Shown: positions 10,043-23,104, counted from the first letter of the stretch. The stretch: 64,000 nucleotides of DNA from Pseudomonas syringae KCTC 12500 (GCF_000507185.2 NZ_AYTM02000002.1:209501-273500); one strand, 5' to 3'. The notes: generated by a model from the sequence alone, not told the origin. Made by a program: numbers and translations.

Positions 10043-10824
10043 AAGGTCAACTCCACCGCCAGCGGTGCATGATCGGAAAGGTGGGACCACGGTCGGCTGG
10101 ACAACACTTTCGGCCGGTGCGACGTCGCATTGCGGACATAGATCCGGTCCAGGCAGAGCAAGGGCCAACGGGCCGGAAAGCTTTTGGCCGGTGCCCCGAA
10201 GCGCTCGACGAAAACCTCATGCAGCCCGCTGCCCTGCAGCGATGCATCGGCGCGCCGGCGCCAGTCGTTGAAGTCACCGGCAACGATCACCGGCTCGCCC
10301 TCGGGAATACGTGCCATCAGCTCGTTAAGCAGTTTGAGCTGCTGACGACGATGGCTTTCACGCAGCCCCAGGTGCACACAGACCGCATGCACCCGGCCCG
10401 CGTGTGGCACCTCGAGAATGCAGTGCAACAAGCCGCGCTGCTCGGTGCCATGAATGGAAATATCAAGGTTTTCATGCTGGATGATCGGGTATTTGGACAG
10501 CAACGCGTTGCCATGATCGCCATCCGGGTACACCGCGTTGCGGCCGTAGGCAAAATCACTCCACATGCTGTCGGCCAGAAACTCGTACTGCGAAATCGTC
10601 GGCCAGTCCTTGACCTTGCGCGCATGGCTCTGTTGTTCGCCGTGCACTTCCTGAAGAAACACGATATCGGCCGATACAGTGCGCACAGCTTCACGCAACT
10701 CCGGCAGAATGAAGCGGCGATTGAAAATGCCAAAGCCCATGTGCATGTTCATGGTCAGTACATTCAATGAAACACTGGCGGACACTGGTGTTGCTGGGCC
10801 GACAGGCGGATTGGCACTGGTCAA
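10039..10824 (-). CDS. ybhP: endonuclease/exonuclease/phosphatase family protein YbhP
   Basis: A 261-residue metal-dependent phosphoesterase. Family motifs in order: [13 protein letters not shown] at the start of the fold, [12 protein letters not shown] with the catalytic glutamate, [10 protein letters not shown], and the C-terminal [11 protein letters not shown]. Its substrate could be DNA or a phospholipid head group; its neighbours favour lipids. The start appears to be TTG 10824, since GGGAG lies six bases before it and the next methionine falls inside the first beta strand. It heads the ybhP-clsB-ybhN operon. Confidence 0.82.
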   Translation of the reverse strand: MTSANPPVGPATPVSASVSLNVLTMNMHMGFGIFNRRFILPELREAVRTVSADIVFLQEVHGEQQSHARKVKDWPTISQYEFLADSMWSDFAYGRNAVYPDGDHGNALLSKYPIIQHENLDISIHGTEQRGLLHCILEVPHAGRVHAVCVHLGLRESHRRQQLKLLNELMARIPEGEPVIVAGDFNDWRRRADASLQGSGLHEVFVERFGAPAKSFPARWPLLCLDRIYVRNATSHRPKVLSSRPWSHLSDHAPLAVELTL

Positions 10825-10890
10825 GACTTGCTCCCGGGTGAATATTCACGGCATATGAAGCCACCCGTGGGCACAGGTTCCGTCGCGTAT

Positions 10891-10939
10891 TTCACGTGCT
10901 GTGTATTTGCCATATTTAGTGGCCGGAGAGGCACGTGAA
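10891..10939. repeat. inverted repeat TTCACGTGC ... GCACGTGAA
   Basis: Nine-base perfect arms (10891-10899 and 10931-10939) flank 31 bases in the divergent gap between ybhP and the cytochrome b561 gene. It could be a binding site for a dimeric regulator acting on either gene. No regulator is recognised. Confidence 0.5.
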
Positions 10940-11028
10940 AAAAATCAGGCCAACATGAAACGCAGGCGCCCGATCGACAGCCTAAGCTGTGCACCAGACC
11001 TGCAAACAAAGAGACAAGGAATCAAACC

Positions 11029-11568
11029 GTGGATGCATCGACTTCTCAACGCTACACCGCCCGGGCCAGGTGGCTGCACTGGTCAATGGCCATTCTGATC
11101 GTGCTGGCGTACACCCTGATTCTGAGCCGCACCCAGTTCAGCAAGGGCTCGGAATACCGTTTGCTGGTCGTGCAGAGCCATTACTGGGTCGGCATTCTGA
11201 TTCTGATCATGGCGTTTTTCCGTGCCGCCGAGCGTCGACGTCATCGTCCACCCGGCATTACACCGCCGCTTGAAGGGGCGTTGCGCATCGTCGCAACCCT
11301 GACCCATTACGCGCTGTATGCGTTCCTGTTTGCTCAGCCGTTACTGGGCCTGCTGACGGTGATGGTGGAGAAAGGCGCACTGCCCATCCCCCTCACCGAC
11401 CTGCAGATTCCCTGGCCGCTGGCCACCTCGGACCACCTGGCCGAAACGTTCGAAGACGTGCACAAGTTGCTGGGCTCGATCTTCTACTATGTCATCGGTC
11501 TGCATGTGATCGCTGCGCTCTGGCACCACCTGGTGCGCAAGGACGATACCCTCAAGCGCATGCTGTAA
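11029..11568 (+). CDS. cytochrome b561 family protein
   Basis: A 179-residue diheme-type membrane cytochrome. Four hydrophobic segments are seen with the expected histidines: ARWLHWSMAILIVLAYTLIL, SHYWVGILILIMAFFRAAE, THYALYAFLFAQPLLGLLTVM and LGSIFYYVIGLHVIAALWHHLV. The family passes electrons in the cytoplasmic membrane, in E. coli CybB between quinol and oxygen or superoxide. GTG 11029 is the likely start, with AAGGA eight bases upstream. It ends one base before the convergent mtnP stop, leaving no room for a terminator between them. Confidence 0.9.
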   Translation: MDASTSQRYTARARWLHWSMAILIVLAYTLILSRTQFSKGSEYRLLVVQSHYWVGILILIMAFFRAAERRRHRPPGITPPLEGALRIVATLTHYALYAFLFAQPLLGLLTVMVEKGALPIPLTDLQIPWPLATSDHLAETFEDVHKLLGSIFYYVIGLHVIAALWHHLVRKDDTLKRML

Positions 11569-11569
11569 C

Positions 11570-12319
<750 letters not shown>

Positions 12320-13330
12320 TTAATCGATCAGTTGAGCAGCACGCAGAGCCTGGAGCGCGGCCTGCCAGCGCGGGTGTTGCCGATAGTCGGTGCTGGCCGA
12401 CGCCTGACCGCGCATACGCGCGATACGTGGCGAAGGCTTGACCTTCAGACGCTGCGCAGCGCCCAGCGCAAGCTCTGCGGCCGCCCGGTCGTTGCACACC
12501 AGGCCCATGTCGCATCCGGCTGTCAGCGCTGCCTCGATACGGCTGGCCGCATCACCGACGACATGAGCCCCGGCCATCGACAGGTCATCGCTGAAAATAA
12601 CACCGTCAAATTGCAGTTCGTCGCGCAGAATGTCCTGCAACCAGCGCCTTGAAAAGCCTGCGGGCTGCGAATCGACTTTCGGGTAAATGACATGCGCTGG
12701 CATCACTGCAGCCAGCTGCTGACTCAGACGAGCAAACGGCACCAGATCACTGGCGCGGATCTCTTCCAGGCTACGCTCGTCATTCGGGATAGCCACATGA
12801 GAATCGGCTTCAGCCCAGCCGTGGCCGGGAAAATGCTTGCCGGTGGCAGCCATGCCCGCAGCGTTCATCCCACGAATGAACGCCCCTGCCAGCAACGCCG
12901 CCCGCTGCGGATCGCCTTCGAACGAACGCGTGCCGACCACAGCGCTGCGCTGGTAGTCGAGGTCCAGTACCGGAGCGAAGCTCAGGTCCAGTCCGACCGC
13001 CAGCACTTCGGTCGCCATCAGCCAGCCACACTGTTCAGCCAGAAGCTCGGCGTCAGGCTTGTCGGCGATGGCGCGCATCGGCGGCAGGCGTACGAAGCCC
13101 TCACGCAGGCGCTGCACCCTGCCGCCCTCCTGATCGACGGCCAGCAGCAGGTCCGGGCGCACAGCACGAATCGCGGTGCTCAACTCACGAACCTGACGGG
13201 GATGCTCGATGTTTCGGGCAAAGATGATCAAACCGCCCACTTCGGGCTGGCGCAAAAACTGACGGTCTTCGCTGGTCAGCCAGGTGCCGGCGACATCGAC
13301 CATCAAGGAGCCTTGCAGGCCAGAACTCAT
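12320..13330 (-). CDS. nagZ: beta-N-acetylhexosaminidase
   Basis: A 336-residue cytoplasmic glycoside hydrolase of family 3 that removes GlcNAc from anhydromuropeptides during cell-wall recycling; in pseudomonads its products influence AmpR-controlled beta-lactamase. The family signature KHFPGHGWAEADSHVAIP and the catalytic aspartate in IFSDDLSMAG are present. ATG 13330 (MSSGLQGSLM) has TAAGGG seven bases upstream and matches the normal N-terminus; a longer frame to 13408 is unlikely. It lies nine bases upstream of mtnP on the same strand. Confidence 0.92.
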   Translation of the reverse strand: MSSGLQGSLMVDVAGTWLTSEDRQFLRQPEVGGLIIFARNIEHPRQVRELSTAIRAVRPDLLLAVDQEGGRVQRLREGFVRLPPMRAIADKPDAELLAEQCGWLMATEVLAVGLDLSFAPVLDLDYQRSAVVGTRSFEGDPQRAALLAGAFIRGMNAAGMAATGKHFPGHGWAEADSHVAIPNDERSLEEIRASDLVPFARLSQQLAAVMPAHVIYPKVDSQPAGFSRRWLQDILRDELQFDGVIFSDDLSMAGAHVVGDAASRIEAALTAGCDMGLVCNDRAAAELALGAAQRLKVKPSPRIARMRGQASASTDYRQHPRWQAALQALRAAQLID

Positions 13331-13437
13331 AGAAAAACCCTTACACACCAGTGCTCGTTCACAATCCGGGCATGGTGCTTGATCCTGAAGCCCGACGCAA
13401 TCCGACACGCCGCTACAGCCGGATCAATACAGAGGCT

Positions 13438-14154
13438 TCAGGCCTTGGCGACCGCAGGCGCGCTGGTGCTGCTCTTGGTCCGCGGCCTGAGCTGGGCGGC
13501 GATCATCGCAGGGTCGCTGACCCCGGTGTCGGCGCGCATGCCGGCGGCCAGAAACGGCACCATCAGGCGCATGACCTGCTCAATGGAGGTATTGACGCCG
13601 AAATCGGTCTCGGCAATGGCGCGCAGGGCCTTGATACCGGACATGCTGAACGCCGCAGCGCCGAGCATGAAGTGCACGCGCCAGAACAGCTCGATGGGTG
13701 GAATGCGCGGCGCGGCTTCGTTGACCAGCGTCATGTAGCGACGGAACACCTTGCCGTACATGTCTTCGAGGTAGCGGCGCAGGTGGCCCTGGCTCTGACT
13801 GAAGGCAAGCCCCAGAAGGCGCATGAAGATCGACAGGTCGTTACCGCTGCGCGGCTGCACCACAAGCGCCTGCTCGACGAGAATCTCCAGCAGTTCCTCA
13901 AGGCTTGGCTTGTGTTCGGGTTTTGCCTGGCGACGCTCCAGCTCGCGATCGAGACTGATGCAGAACGGTCCCAGAAAACGCGAGAACACGGCCTGAATCA
14001 ACGCCTTCTTCGAGCCGAAGTGATAATTCACTGCAGCCAGATTGACCGACGCCTTGCTGGTGATAAGACGCAATGACGTTTCGGCAAAGCCTTTCTCTGC
14101 AAACAACTGCTCTGCAGCATCAAGAATGCGTTCAACGGTTTCCGACTGGGCCAT
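13438..14154 (-). CDS. psrA: TetR family regulator PsrA
   Basis: A 238-residue regulator. The N-terminal helix-turn-helix (FAETSLRLITSKASVNLAAVNYHFGSKKALIQAVFSRFL region) is nearly identical to P. aeruginosa PsrA. PsrA senses long-chain fatty acids, represses beta-oxidation genes and its own gene, and activates rpoS. ATG 14154 is preceded by AGGCAG. A perfect CAAAC-N4-GTTTG box lies 15 bases upstream of the start, which fits autoregulation. It is divergent from lexA. Confidence 0.93.
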   Translation of the reverse strand: MAQSETVERILDAAEQLFAEKGFAETSLRLITSKASVNLAAVNYHFGSKKALIQAVFSRFLGPFCISLDRELERRQAKPEHKPSLEELLEILVEQALVVQPRSGNDLSIFMRLLGLAFSQSQGHLRRYLEDMYGKVFRRYMTLVNEAAPRIPPIELFWRVHFMLGAAAFSMSGIKALRAIAETDFGVNTSIEQVMRLMVPFLAAGMRADTGVSDPAMIAAQLRPRTKSSTSAPAVAKA

Positions 14155-14168
14155 GGCTCTCTGCCTAA

Positions 14169-14182
14169 CAAACGAACGTTTG
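14169..14182. promoter_or_regulatory. PsrA operator at psrA
   Basis: CAAAC-GAAC-GTTTG matches the published PsrA consensus (G/C)AAAC-N2-4-GTTT(G/C) exactly and sits just upstream of psrA. A second partial pair of half sites (GTTTGA ... TCAAAC) follows at 14178-14199. Confidence 0.8.
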
Positions 14183-14266
14183 AAACATACGTATCAAACG
14201 CCTCGGTTGTCAAGTCGGCGCGTTCACTTTGTGGCCGAACAGTCACGGTAATGGATGTTAAATGAC

Positions 14267-14292
14267 AAACCTCAGGTATTGCCGAGGTTTTT
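14267..14292 (+). terminator. terminator-like hairpin between psrA and lexA
   Basis: AAACCTC (14267-14273) pairs with GAGGTTT (14284-14290) across a ten-base loop and is followed by two more T. It points rightward inside a divergent promoter region where no plus-strand gene precedes it, so it may end a short leader or unannotated transcript. Confidence 0.4.
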
Positions 14293-14366
14293 GACGGGAG
14301 GCGCTGCATGAGTAGGGCCACCGCTCGGCAGCGAAAATGAAATGGATGATTGCCAACGCGCCTTCA

Positions 14367-14382
14367 CTGTATATAATCCCAG
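14367..14382. promoter_or_regulatory. LexA (SOS) box 1
   Basis: CTGTATATAATCCCAG fits CTG-N10-CAG. It lies 29 bases before the lexA start and probably overlaps the core promoter. Confidence 0.9.
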
Positions 14383-14385
14383 TCA

Positions 14386-14401
14386 CTGTATAAAAAGCCA
14401 G
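14386..14401. promoter_or_regulatory. LexA (SOS) box 2
   Basis: CTGTATAAAAAGCCAG also fits CTG-N10-CAG. The centres of the two boxes are 19 bases apart, close to two helical turns, as in the double operator of E. coli lexA. Confidence 0.9.
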
Positions 14402-14411
14402 AGCGCCCCTC

Positions 14412-15020
14412 ATGATCAAACTGACGCCACGCCAGGCTGAAATCCTGGGTTTCATCAAACGCTGCCTGGAAGACAACGGGTTCCCGCCGACACGTGCGGA
14501 AATCGCTCAGGAGCTGGGCTTCAAATCGCCCAACGCGGCGGAAGAACACTTGAAAGCCCTGGCGCGTAAAGGCGCCATCGAAATGACCCCAGGTGCTTCA
14601 CGCGGTATTCGCATCCCCGGCTTCGAAGCGCGGCCGGATGACAGCAGTCTGCCAGTCATCGGCCGCGTTGCAGCAGGTGCACCGATCCTGGCCCAGCAAC
14701 ACATCGAAGAGTCCTGCAACATCAATCCTTCCTTCTTCCACCCCAGCGCCAACTACCTGTTGCGCGTTCACGGCATGAGTATGAAGGACGTCGGCATTCT
14801 GGATGGCGACCTGCTCGCCGTGCACACCACACGCGAGGCCCGCAACGGCCAGATCGTGGTTGCCCGGATTGGCGATGAAGTGACAGTCAAGCGTTTCAAG
14901 CGTGAAGGCAGCAAGGTCTGGCTGCTGGCGGAAAACCCTGATTTCGCCCCCATCGAGGTCGATCTCAAGGATCAGGAACTGGTGATCGAAGGTTTGAGCG
15001 TCGGCGTCATTCGCCGCTAA
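14412..15020 (+). CDS. lexA: SOS repressor LexA
   Basis: A 202-residue repressor with an N-terminal winged helix-turn-helix ([29 protein letters not shown], residues 26-54) and a C-terminal S24 peptidase domain. Self-cleavage residues are intact: Ala88-Gly89 in RVAAGAPI, Ser123 in HGMSMKD and Lys160 in VTVKRFK. Activated RecA triggers cleavage and induction of DNA-repair genes. Two SOS boxes lie directly upstream, so the gene is autoregulated, and sulA follows nine bases later in the same transcript. Confidence 0.97.
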   Translation: MIKLTPRQAEILGFIKRCLEDNGFPPTRAEIAQELGFKSPNAAEEHLKALARKGAIEMTPGASRGIRIPGFEARPDDSSLPVIGRVAAGAPILAQQHIEESCNINPSFFHPSANYLLRVHGMSMKDVGILDGDLLAVHTTREARNGQIVVARIGDEVTVKRFKREGSKVWLLAENPDFAPIEVDLKDQELVIEGLSVGVIRR

Positions 15021-15029
15021 GGAGACGTT

Positions 15030-15500
15030 ATGCAGTTCCATCAAGCACCGCATTCGCAATTGCCGCTGTTCGAGGCGTTTCTGGCTCAGCCCATCGCCCC
15101 GCTGCTCACAGATGCAGTCGAAACGCCGTGGGGCGATGAACCAGAGCCCTTCAGTGAACTGTCATTGCGCGGCGCTGCCGGGAACTGCCTCAACCTTCTG
15201 GCCCCTATTCTTCGGGAACTGAGTGAGGAGCTGGATGCGCGCTGGCTGACACTGATCGCACCGCCATCCAGCCTGACGCAGACATGGCTGCGCGATGCCG
15301 GGCTTAACAGGGAGCGGATTCTTCTTCTGCAGCCACGCGGCACGCAAAGCGTACTGGAGTTGACTCGCGAAGCACTTAGACTGGGGCGTAGTCATACGGT
15401 GGTGAGCTGGATCAACCCGCTAGGCGCCATAGCGCGTCAGCAACTGATCAGTGCAGCAAAAATCGGGGAAGCACAGAGCCTGAACATCCGGCTGGGCTAA
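15030..15500 (+). CDS. sulA: SOS cell-division inhibitor SulA
   Basis: A 156-residue SulA-domain protein. The conserved core runs from ELSLRGAAGNCLNLLAPILRELSEE through RWLTLIAPPSSLTQTWLRDAGLNRERILLLQP to VVSWINPLGAIARQQL. SulA binds FtsZ and blocks septation while DNA is repaired. GGAG precedes ATG 15030 at the right distance. Co-transcription with lexA from the double SOS box is the usual arrangement in pseudomonads. Lon, the usual protease for SulA, is not in this window. Confidence 0.9.
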   Translation: MQFHQAPHSQLPLFEAFLAQPIAPLLTDAVETPWGDEPEPFSELSLRGAAGNCLNLLAPILRELSEELDARWLTLIAPPSSLTQTWLRDAGLNRERILLLQPRGTQSVLELTREALRLGRSHTVVSWINPLGAIARQQLISAAKIGEAQSLNIRLG

Positions 15501-15507
15501 GGCCCAG
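15492..15507 (+). terminator. weak hairpin over the sulA stop codon
   Basis: CTGGGC-TAAG-GCCCAG has six-base arms around the sulA stop and no T-tract. It may help end lexA-sulA transcription before the convergent gene at 15515. Confidence 0.35.
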
Positions 15508-15514
15508 TCGTCGA

Positions 15515-15748
15515 TCAATGCAGAACGTGAGGCACATCATCCTTTTCGATTTCGCCTTCCGCCAAGCGGCCAGCCATCTGCACACCCACACTCAACATGG
15601 CTTTGGCGACTTCGACATGCTGACCCTGCATGAACGCTTTGGCATCCGCAGAGAAATCAAGCGTTACCAGAGAACCCTCGTCATCGGCACGACGCAGCTC
15701 GATACGTCCGTCAGGTAGTTCGACAATTTCCAGGAAAGAGGTAGGCAT
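15515..15748 (-). CDS. small conserved hypothetical protein
   Basis: A 77-residue protein beginning MPTSFLEIVELPDGRIELRR. The first half looks like a short beta-rich fold and the second half an amphipathic helix (MQGQHVEVAKAMLSVGVQMAGRLAEGE). There is no signal peptide. P. aeruginosa keeps a hypothetical gene at the same place (PA3009 by synteny). ATG 15748 follows GGAG by ten bases; an upstream in-frame start at 15778 is less likely. The function is unknown. Confidence 0.75.
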   Translation of the reverse strand: MPTSFLEIVELPDGRIELRRADDEGSLVTLDFSADAKAFMQGQHVEVAKAMLSVGVQMAGRLAEGEIEKDDVPHVLH

Positions 15749-15812
15749 TGGTACAGTTACTCCGCGATAAGCCGGCATTGTAACAGCCTGCCAGCCCTTA
15801 CTTCATTGGTTT

Positions 15813-16334
15813 TCAGCACTCGCTCAGGCCTTCACGAAAACGGATGGCCAACCCTTTAAGCTGTTGGCGCCAATTTTCGAGCTCTTCACGTGAGAGTTCA
15901 GACTCCGGCTCTGCGTCCAGGTTCACTGCCTGTATCATCGGCTGCGTGACATCACCCTTGAGCTTTTTCGGCGCTCGTGGTGGCTCATACAACGCGTTAT
16001 AGGCTGCCAGCAGTTGCGCAAGCCATGTCTGGCGATTCTGGGCGAGCTCTACCAGCTCGGCCATTTCCGGAATGGCGATGGCGTTCAGCACCTCTTGCGT
16101 CAACAACTCTTCCGCACGTCGCGCACTGGCTTGCGGCAGACGGTAGTAACCTGCGATCTCATGACACAGGCCCAGCAGCGCACCATACAGATGAAACAGC
16201 GCGGACTCGCGTTCTGCCTGCAGCAACGCAGGAGAGTTCACCGCCTGCCCCTTCTCCGCCCTGCCCAACGCGTCGAGCGAGAGCCCTGCGAAATAGATTT
16301 TCTGGTTGGTACGGGTATAGAGCTCATGAGCCAT
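15813..16334 (-). CDS. conserved hypothetical protein, DUF6586-like
   Basis: A 173-residue, mostly helical cytoplasmic protein (MAHELYTRTNQKIYFAGLSLD at the start; long helices at ALLQAERESALFHLYGALLGLCHEIAGYYRLP and ELVELAQNRQTWLAQLLAAYNALY). It corresponds by position to PA3010 and is usually annotated only as a domain of unknown function. ATG 16334 has GGAGAG seven bases upstream, preferred over an ATG 15 bases earlier. It lies between the sulA-side hypothetical gene and topA on the same strand, and a terminator separates it from topA. Confidence 0.8.
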   Translation of the reverse strand: MAHELYTRTNQKIYFAGLSLDALGRAEKGQAVNSPALLQAERESALFHLYGALLGLCHEIAGYYRLPQASARRAEELLTQEVLNAIAIPEMAELVELAQNRQTWLAQLLAAYNALYEPPRAPKKLKGDVTQPMIQAVNLDAEPESELSREELENWRQQLKGLAIRFREGLSEC

Positions 16335-16425
16335 GGCGACACTCTCCATAACGATAGGATAGAGAACAGCATAGCCTGCGGCACTTGGGCCGTCCGGCGA
16401 AACAGGCGGATGCCTATCGAAAACA

Positions 16426-16451
16426 GCGCCCGGCTCACTTGAGCCGGGCGC
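16426..16451 (-). terminator. Rho-independent terminator of topA
   Basis: GCGCCCGGCTCA and TGAGCCGGGCGC form a 12-base perfect stem seven bases after the topA stop. On the minus strand it is followed by TGTTTT. Confidence 0.8.
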
Positions 16452-16457
16452 TTGCGA

Positions 16458-19070
16458 TCAACGCTTGTCTTCAACCTTCCAGGCGCTGCCGTCATAGAAC
16501 GCACGCCAGCCGGTAGGCTTGCCTTCTACTTCGGTCTGGACGTATTGCTCTTTGGTCTTGCGGCTGTAGCGGATCACTGCTGGACGACCGTCCGGATCCT
16601 TCTTCGGCGCTTCGCAAAGGAAGTGATACTTGGGATCGATTTCGTCCTTGTGCGGAGCGATTTCGATGACCAGCGGTGCGCGGGTTTCGCGATTCTTCGG
16701 GAACTGGCTGGCAGCCAGGAACAGACCCGAAGCACCATCACGCAGGATGTAGGTATCGTCAACCTTGTCGCACTTGAGCTCCGGCATTTTCACCGGGTCC
16801 ATCTTCGGCGGCGCCGCGTCACCGCTTTTCAGCAGTTTGCGGGTGTTCTTGCAGTCCGGGTTGGTGCAGCCGAAGAACTTGCCGAAACGGCCGGTCTTGA
16901 GCTGCATCTCGCTGCCACACTTGTCACACTCCAGGCTCGGACCTTCATAGCCTTTGATGCGATAAGTGCCTTCCTCGATCTCGTAACCGGTGCAATCGGG
17001 GTTGTTGCCGCAAATATGCAGCTTGTGCTTCTCGTCCAGCAGGTAGGCGTCCATCGCCGTGCTGCAGATCGGGCAACGATGCTTGCCGCGCAGAACACGC
17101 GACTCGGACTCACCCTCATCATCGTCGGCAATTTCGTCGCCGGGAGTCAGATTGACGGTCGCCTTGCAGCGTTCCTTGGGTGGCAGGCTGTAGCCGGAGC
17201 AACCCAGGAAAACGCCCGTCGAGGCCGTACGGATCTGCATTGGACGGCCGCACACCTTGCACGGGATATCGGTCATCACTGGCTGGTTGGCACGCATACC
17301 GCCATCAGCGGCCTCGGCCACCTCAAGCTTTTTACGGAAATCGCCGTAGAACTCGTCCAGCACGTTCTTCCAGTCGCGCTCACCCTGAGCCACGTCGTCG
17401 AGGTTTTCTTCCATCCCGGCGGTAAAGCCATAGTCCATCAGGTTGGAAAAGCTTTCGGACAGACGTCCAGTGACAATGTCGCCCATCTTTTCCGAGTAGA
17501 AGCGGCGGTTATGCAACGCCACGTAGCCACGATCCTGGATGGTCGAGATGATCGCTGCGTAGGTCGACGGGCGACCGATGCCACGCTTTTCCATTTCCTT
17601 GACCAGGCTCGCTTCCGAGTAACGCGCAGGCGGCTTGGTGAAGTGCTGGCTTGGGTCGAGCTTGTTCAGTTTCAGGGTTTCGCCCTGGGCCATGTCCGGC
17701 AGAACGTCGTCATCGCCCGGCTTGGCCATCTGCGGCAGCGCACGGGTGTAACCGTCGAACTTGAGGATTCGGCCCTTGGCGCGCAACTCGAAATCGCTCG
17801 CGGCGACCGTAACGGTGGTCGACAGGTATTGCGCGGGCAGCATCTGGCAGGCCACGAACTGACGCCAGATCAACTCGTAAAGACGCTCGGCGTCACGCTC
17901 CATCCCGGTCAGTTTGCTCGGGTGAGTGTTGACGTCGGAAGGACGAATCGCTTCGTGAGCTTCTTGCGCGCCTTCCTTGCTGCTGTAGACGTTGGGCGAC
18001 TCCGGCAGGTACTTCTTGCCGAATTCGGTTTCGATGTAGTCGCGCGCCATGCTGACGGCATCAGCCGACAGGTTGGTCGAGTCGGTACGCATGTAAGTGA
18101 TGTAGCCCGCTTCGTACAAGCGCTGAGCCATCATCATGGTCTTCTTCACGCCGTAGCCCAGACGATTGCTCGCCGCCTGCTGCAGGGTCGAAGTGATGAA
18201 TGGCGCCGACGGCTTGCTGCTGGTCGGCTTGTCTTCACGCTTGACGATGCTGTAGCTGGACGCCTTGAGCTTTTCAAGGGCGGCCATGGCCTGGCTTTCA
18301 TTCAGCGGCTTGAACGCTTCGCCATTTTCACGCGCCACTTCGAAACGCACATTTGCGCCCTTGGCAGTGCCCAGATCGGCGTGGATCTCCCAGTACTCCT
18401 CGGGGTTGAACGCACGGATTTCACGTTCGCGCTCGACTACCAGTTTTACTGCGACCGACTGCACACGTCCGGCAGACAAGCCACGGGCAACTTTCTGCCA
18501 GAGCAGCGGCGAGACCATGTAGCCGACGACGCGGTCGAGGAAGCGACGCGCCTGCTGGGCGTTGACCCGGGCAATATCCAGTTCGCCTGGCTTGGAAAAC
18601 GCTTCCTGAATGGCTTTCTTGGTGATTTCGTTGAACACCACGCGCTTGTAGCGGCTGTCATCACCCCCGATGGCTTCGCGCAGGTGCCAGGCAATAGCTT
18701 CCCCTTCGCGGTCCAAGTCCGTCGCGAGATAGATGATGTCGGCATCCTTGGCGAGCTTGCGCAGCTCTTCAATGACCTTTTCCTTGCCGGGGAGGATCTC
18801 GTACTTGGCTTTCCAGCCATGTTCCGGGTCGACTCCCATGCGCGAGACCAGCTGGCGTTGCGCCTTTTCTTTCGGCGTCAGCACCGGGCCTTCGCCCGCG
18901 GCAGCCTTGCCACGCTTGGCGGCAGGATCTTTGGCGGCACTCGCCGAACCGCTGGTGGGCAGGTCTCGGATATGGCCGATACTCGACTTCACCACGTACT
19001 GGTTGCCCAAATACTTGTTGATGGTCTTGGCCTTAGCCGGGGATTCCACGATGACCAGCGATTTGCCCAT
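16458..19070 (-). CDS. topA: DNA topoisomerase I
   Basis: An 870-residue type IA topoisomerase that relaxes negative supercoils. The TOPRIM domain starts at [13 protein letters not shown] and includes [14 protein letters not shown]. The catalytic tyrosine is Tyr326 in TYMRTDSTN. The C-terminal third has three four-cysteine zinc modules, starting CKVCGRP, CPICST and CDKCGSE. Length and order match the Pseudomonas enzyme. It is monocistronic: a terminator follows it and a 113-base region separates it from the DUF1653 gene. A very long open frame on the opposite strand is a coding-bias shadow. Confidence 0.97.
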   Translation of the reverse strand: MGKSLVIVESPAKAKTINKYLGNQYVVKSSIGHIRDLPTSGSASAAKDPAAKRGKAAAGEGPVLTPKEKAQRQLVSRMGVDPEHGWKAKYEILPGKEKVIEELRKLAKDADIIYLATDLDREGEAIAWHLREAIGGDDSRYKRVVFNEITKKAIQEAFSKPGELDIARVNAQQARRFLDRVVGYMVSPLLWQKVARGLSAGRVQSVAVKLVVEREREIRAFNPEEYWEIHADLGTAKGANVRFEVARENGEAFKPLNESQAMAALEKLKASSYSIVKREDKPTSSKPSAPFITSTLQQAASNRLGYGVKKTMMMAQRLYEAGYITYMRTDSTNLSADAVSMARDYIETEFGKKYLPESPNVYSSKEGAQEAHEAIRPSDVNTHPSKLTGMERDAERLYELIWRQFVACQMLPAQYLSTTVTVAASDFELRAKGRILKFDGYTRALPQMAKPGDDDVLPDMAQGETLKLNKLDPSQHFTKPPARYSEASLVKEMEKRGIGRPSTYAAIISTIQDRGYVALHNRRFYSEKMGDIVTGRLSESFSNLMDYGFTAGMEENLDDVAQGERDWKNVLDEFYGDFRKKLEVAEAADGGMRANQPVMTDIPCKVCGRPMQIRTASTGVFLGCSGYSLPPKERCKATVNLTPGDEIADDDEGESESRVLRGKHRCPICSTAMDAYLLDEKHKLHICGNNPDCTGYEIEEGTYRIKGYEGPSLECDKCGSEMQLKTGRFGKFFGCTNPDCKNTRKLLKSGDAAPPKMDPVKMPELKCDKVDDTYILRDGASGLFLAASQFPKNRETRAPLVIEIAPHKDEIDPKYHFLCEAPKKDPDGRPAVIRYSRKTKEQYVQTEVEGKPTGWRAFYDGSAWKVEDKR

Positions 19071-19183
19071 GGATCAGAAAATTCCTGAATACTAGATGAA
19101 AGACAGTGAGGAGCTTGTAAAGGCCACGCTATATATAGTGGCTACAAGGTGAGGTCAAGCACAGCCTGTTGTGCAATCGCCTC

Positions 19184-19420
19184 TCACGTTCGGGAAAACA
19201 GGCTGGGTTCAGCCTCAACCAGAGCAAAGCGCGGGACGTGCTCGCCGTCAACCTCGACCGACTCCAGAAACATGCTCAAGGGACGTATCCACATGCCGAA
19301 ATCGCCGTACAAAGCCTGATAAAACACGACTTCCTCTTCGGTTTCGGAATGTTTTGCAACGCTGAAAACCCGGTAGTGCGGGCCCTTGTAATGGCGATAG
19401 AGCCCTGGTTGCAGCTGCAT
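19184..19420 (-). CDS. DUF1653 domain protein
   Basis: A 78-residue protein beginning MQLQPGLYRHYKGPHYRVF, the hallmark of the DUF1653 family, with a second conserved part at VVFYQALYGDFGMWIRPLSMFLE. The family is a small beta-rich cytoplasmic domain of unknown function. ATG 19420 has GGGGA seven bases upstream. It sits between topA and fadA as PA3012 does in P. aeruginosa, but the fadA terminator separates it from the fad operon. Confidence 0.87.
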   Translation of the reverse strand: MQLQPGLYRHYKGPHYRVFSVAKHSETEEEVVFYQALYGDFGMWIRPLSMFLESVEVDGEHVPRFALVEAEPSLFSRT

Positions 19421-19482
19421 GTTGCGGTCCCCTTGTAACACGTCCAAAAAATTTGCCTGAAACCATTTTTTCAAAAAACAAA

Positions 19483-19505
19483 AGCCGGGGCACCAAGCCC
19501 CGGCT
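19483..19505 (-). terminator. Rho-independent terminator of fadBA
   Basis: AGCCGGGGC-ACCAA-GCCCCGGCT is a nine-base stem followed on the minus strand by TTTGTTTTTTG, 18 bases after the fadA stop. Confidence 0.9.
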
Positions 19506-19522
19506 CGCATCACACTCGGGAA

Positions 19523-22868
<3,346 letters not shown>

Positions 22869-23030
22869 CAACTGATCTCCACAATATGGAAGCTGAACAA
22901 TACCCGCCGGACCTCAATGTCCGACGGGGCTACGACGTCGCCGTCGATGAACACGCCAAATCACACGCTTACCGCCGCGACGTGGTAGTCGGGATTCTGT
23001 CAGAGCTATCTGACGACCAAACGCTCATTT

Positions 23031-23044
23031 CATACGCCCGTTTG
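23031..23044. promoter_or_regulatory. candidate PsrA operator upstream of fadBA
   Basis: CATAC-GCCC-GTTTG differs from the CAAAC-N4-GTTTG box of psrA at one base of the ten. It lies about 165 bases upstream of fadB and just downstream of the predicted promoter. PsrA control of fadBA is established in P. aeruginosa. Confidence 0.65.
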
Positions 23045-23058
23045 ATTTGGGTACGCAC

Positions 23059-23087
23059 ACCATCAGGCATAACCACACGATTGTCAA
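23059..23087 (-). promoter_or_regulatory. candidate fadBA promoter
   Basis: On the minus strand TTGACA (23087-23082) is followed after 17 bases by GATGGT (23064-23059). The minus 35 is perfect and the minus 10 is weak. Confidence 0.4.
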
Positions 23088-23104
23088 TTCGACAAAACGC
23101 CTGA

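Noticed and set aside
16452..19088. An 878-residue open frame antisense to topA
   Set aside because: It exactly mirrors the topA coding region, has no family resemblance and no ribosome site. High GC at third positions leaves the opposite strand open.
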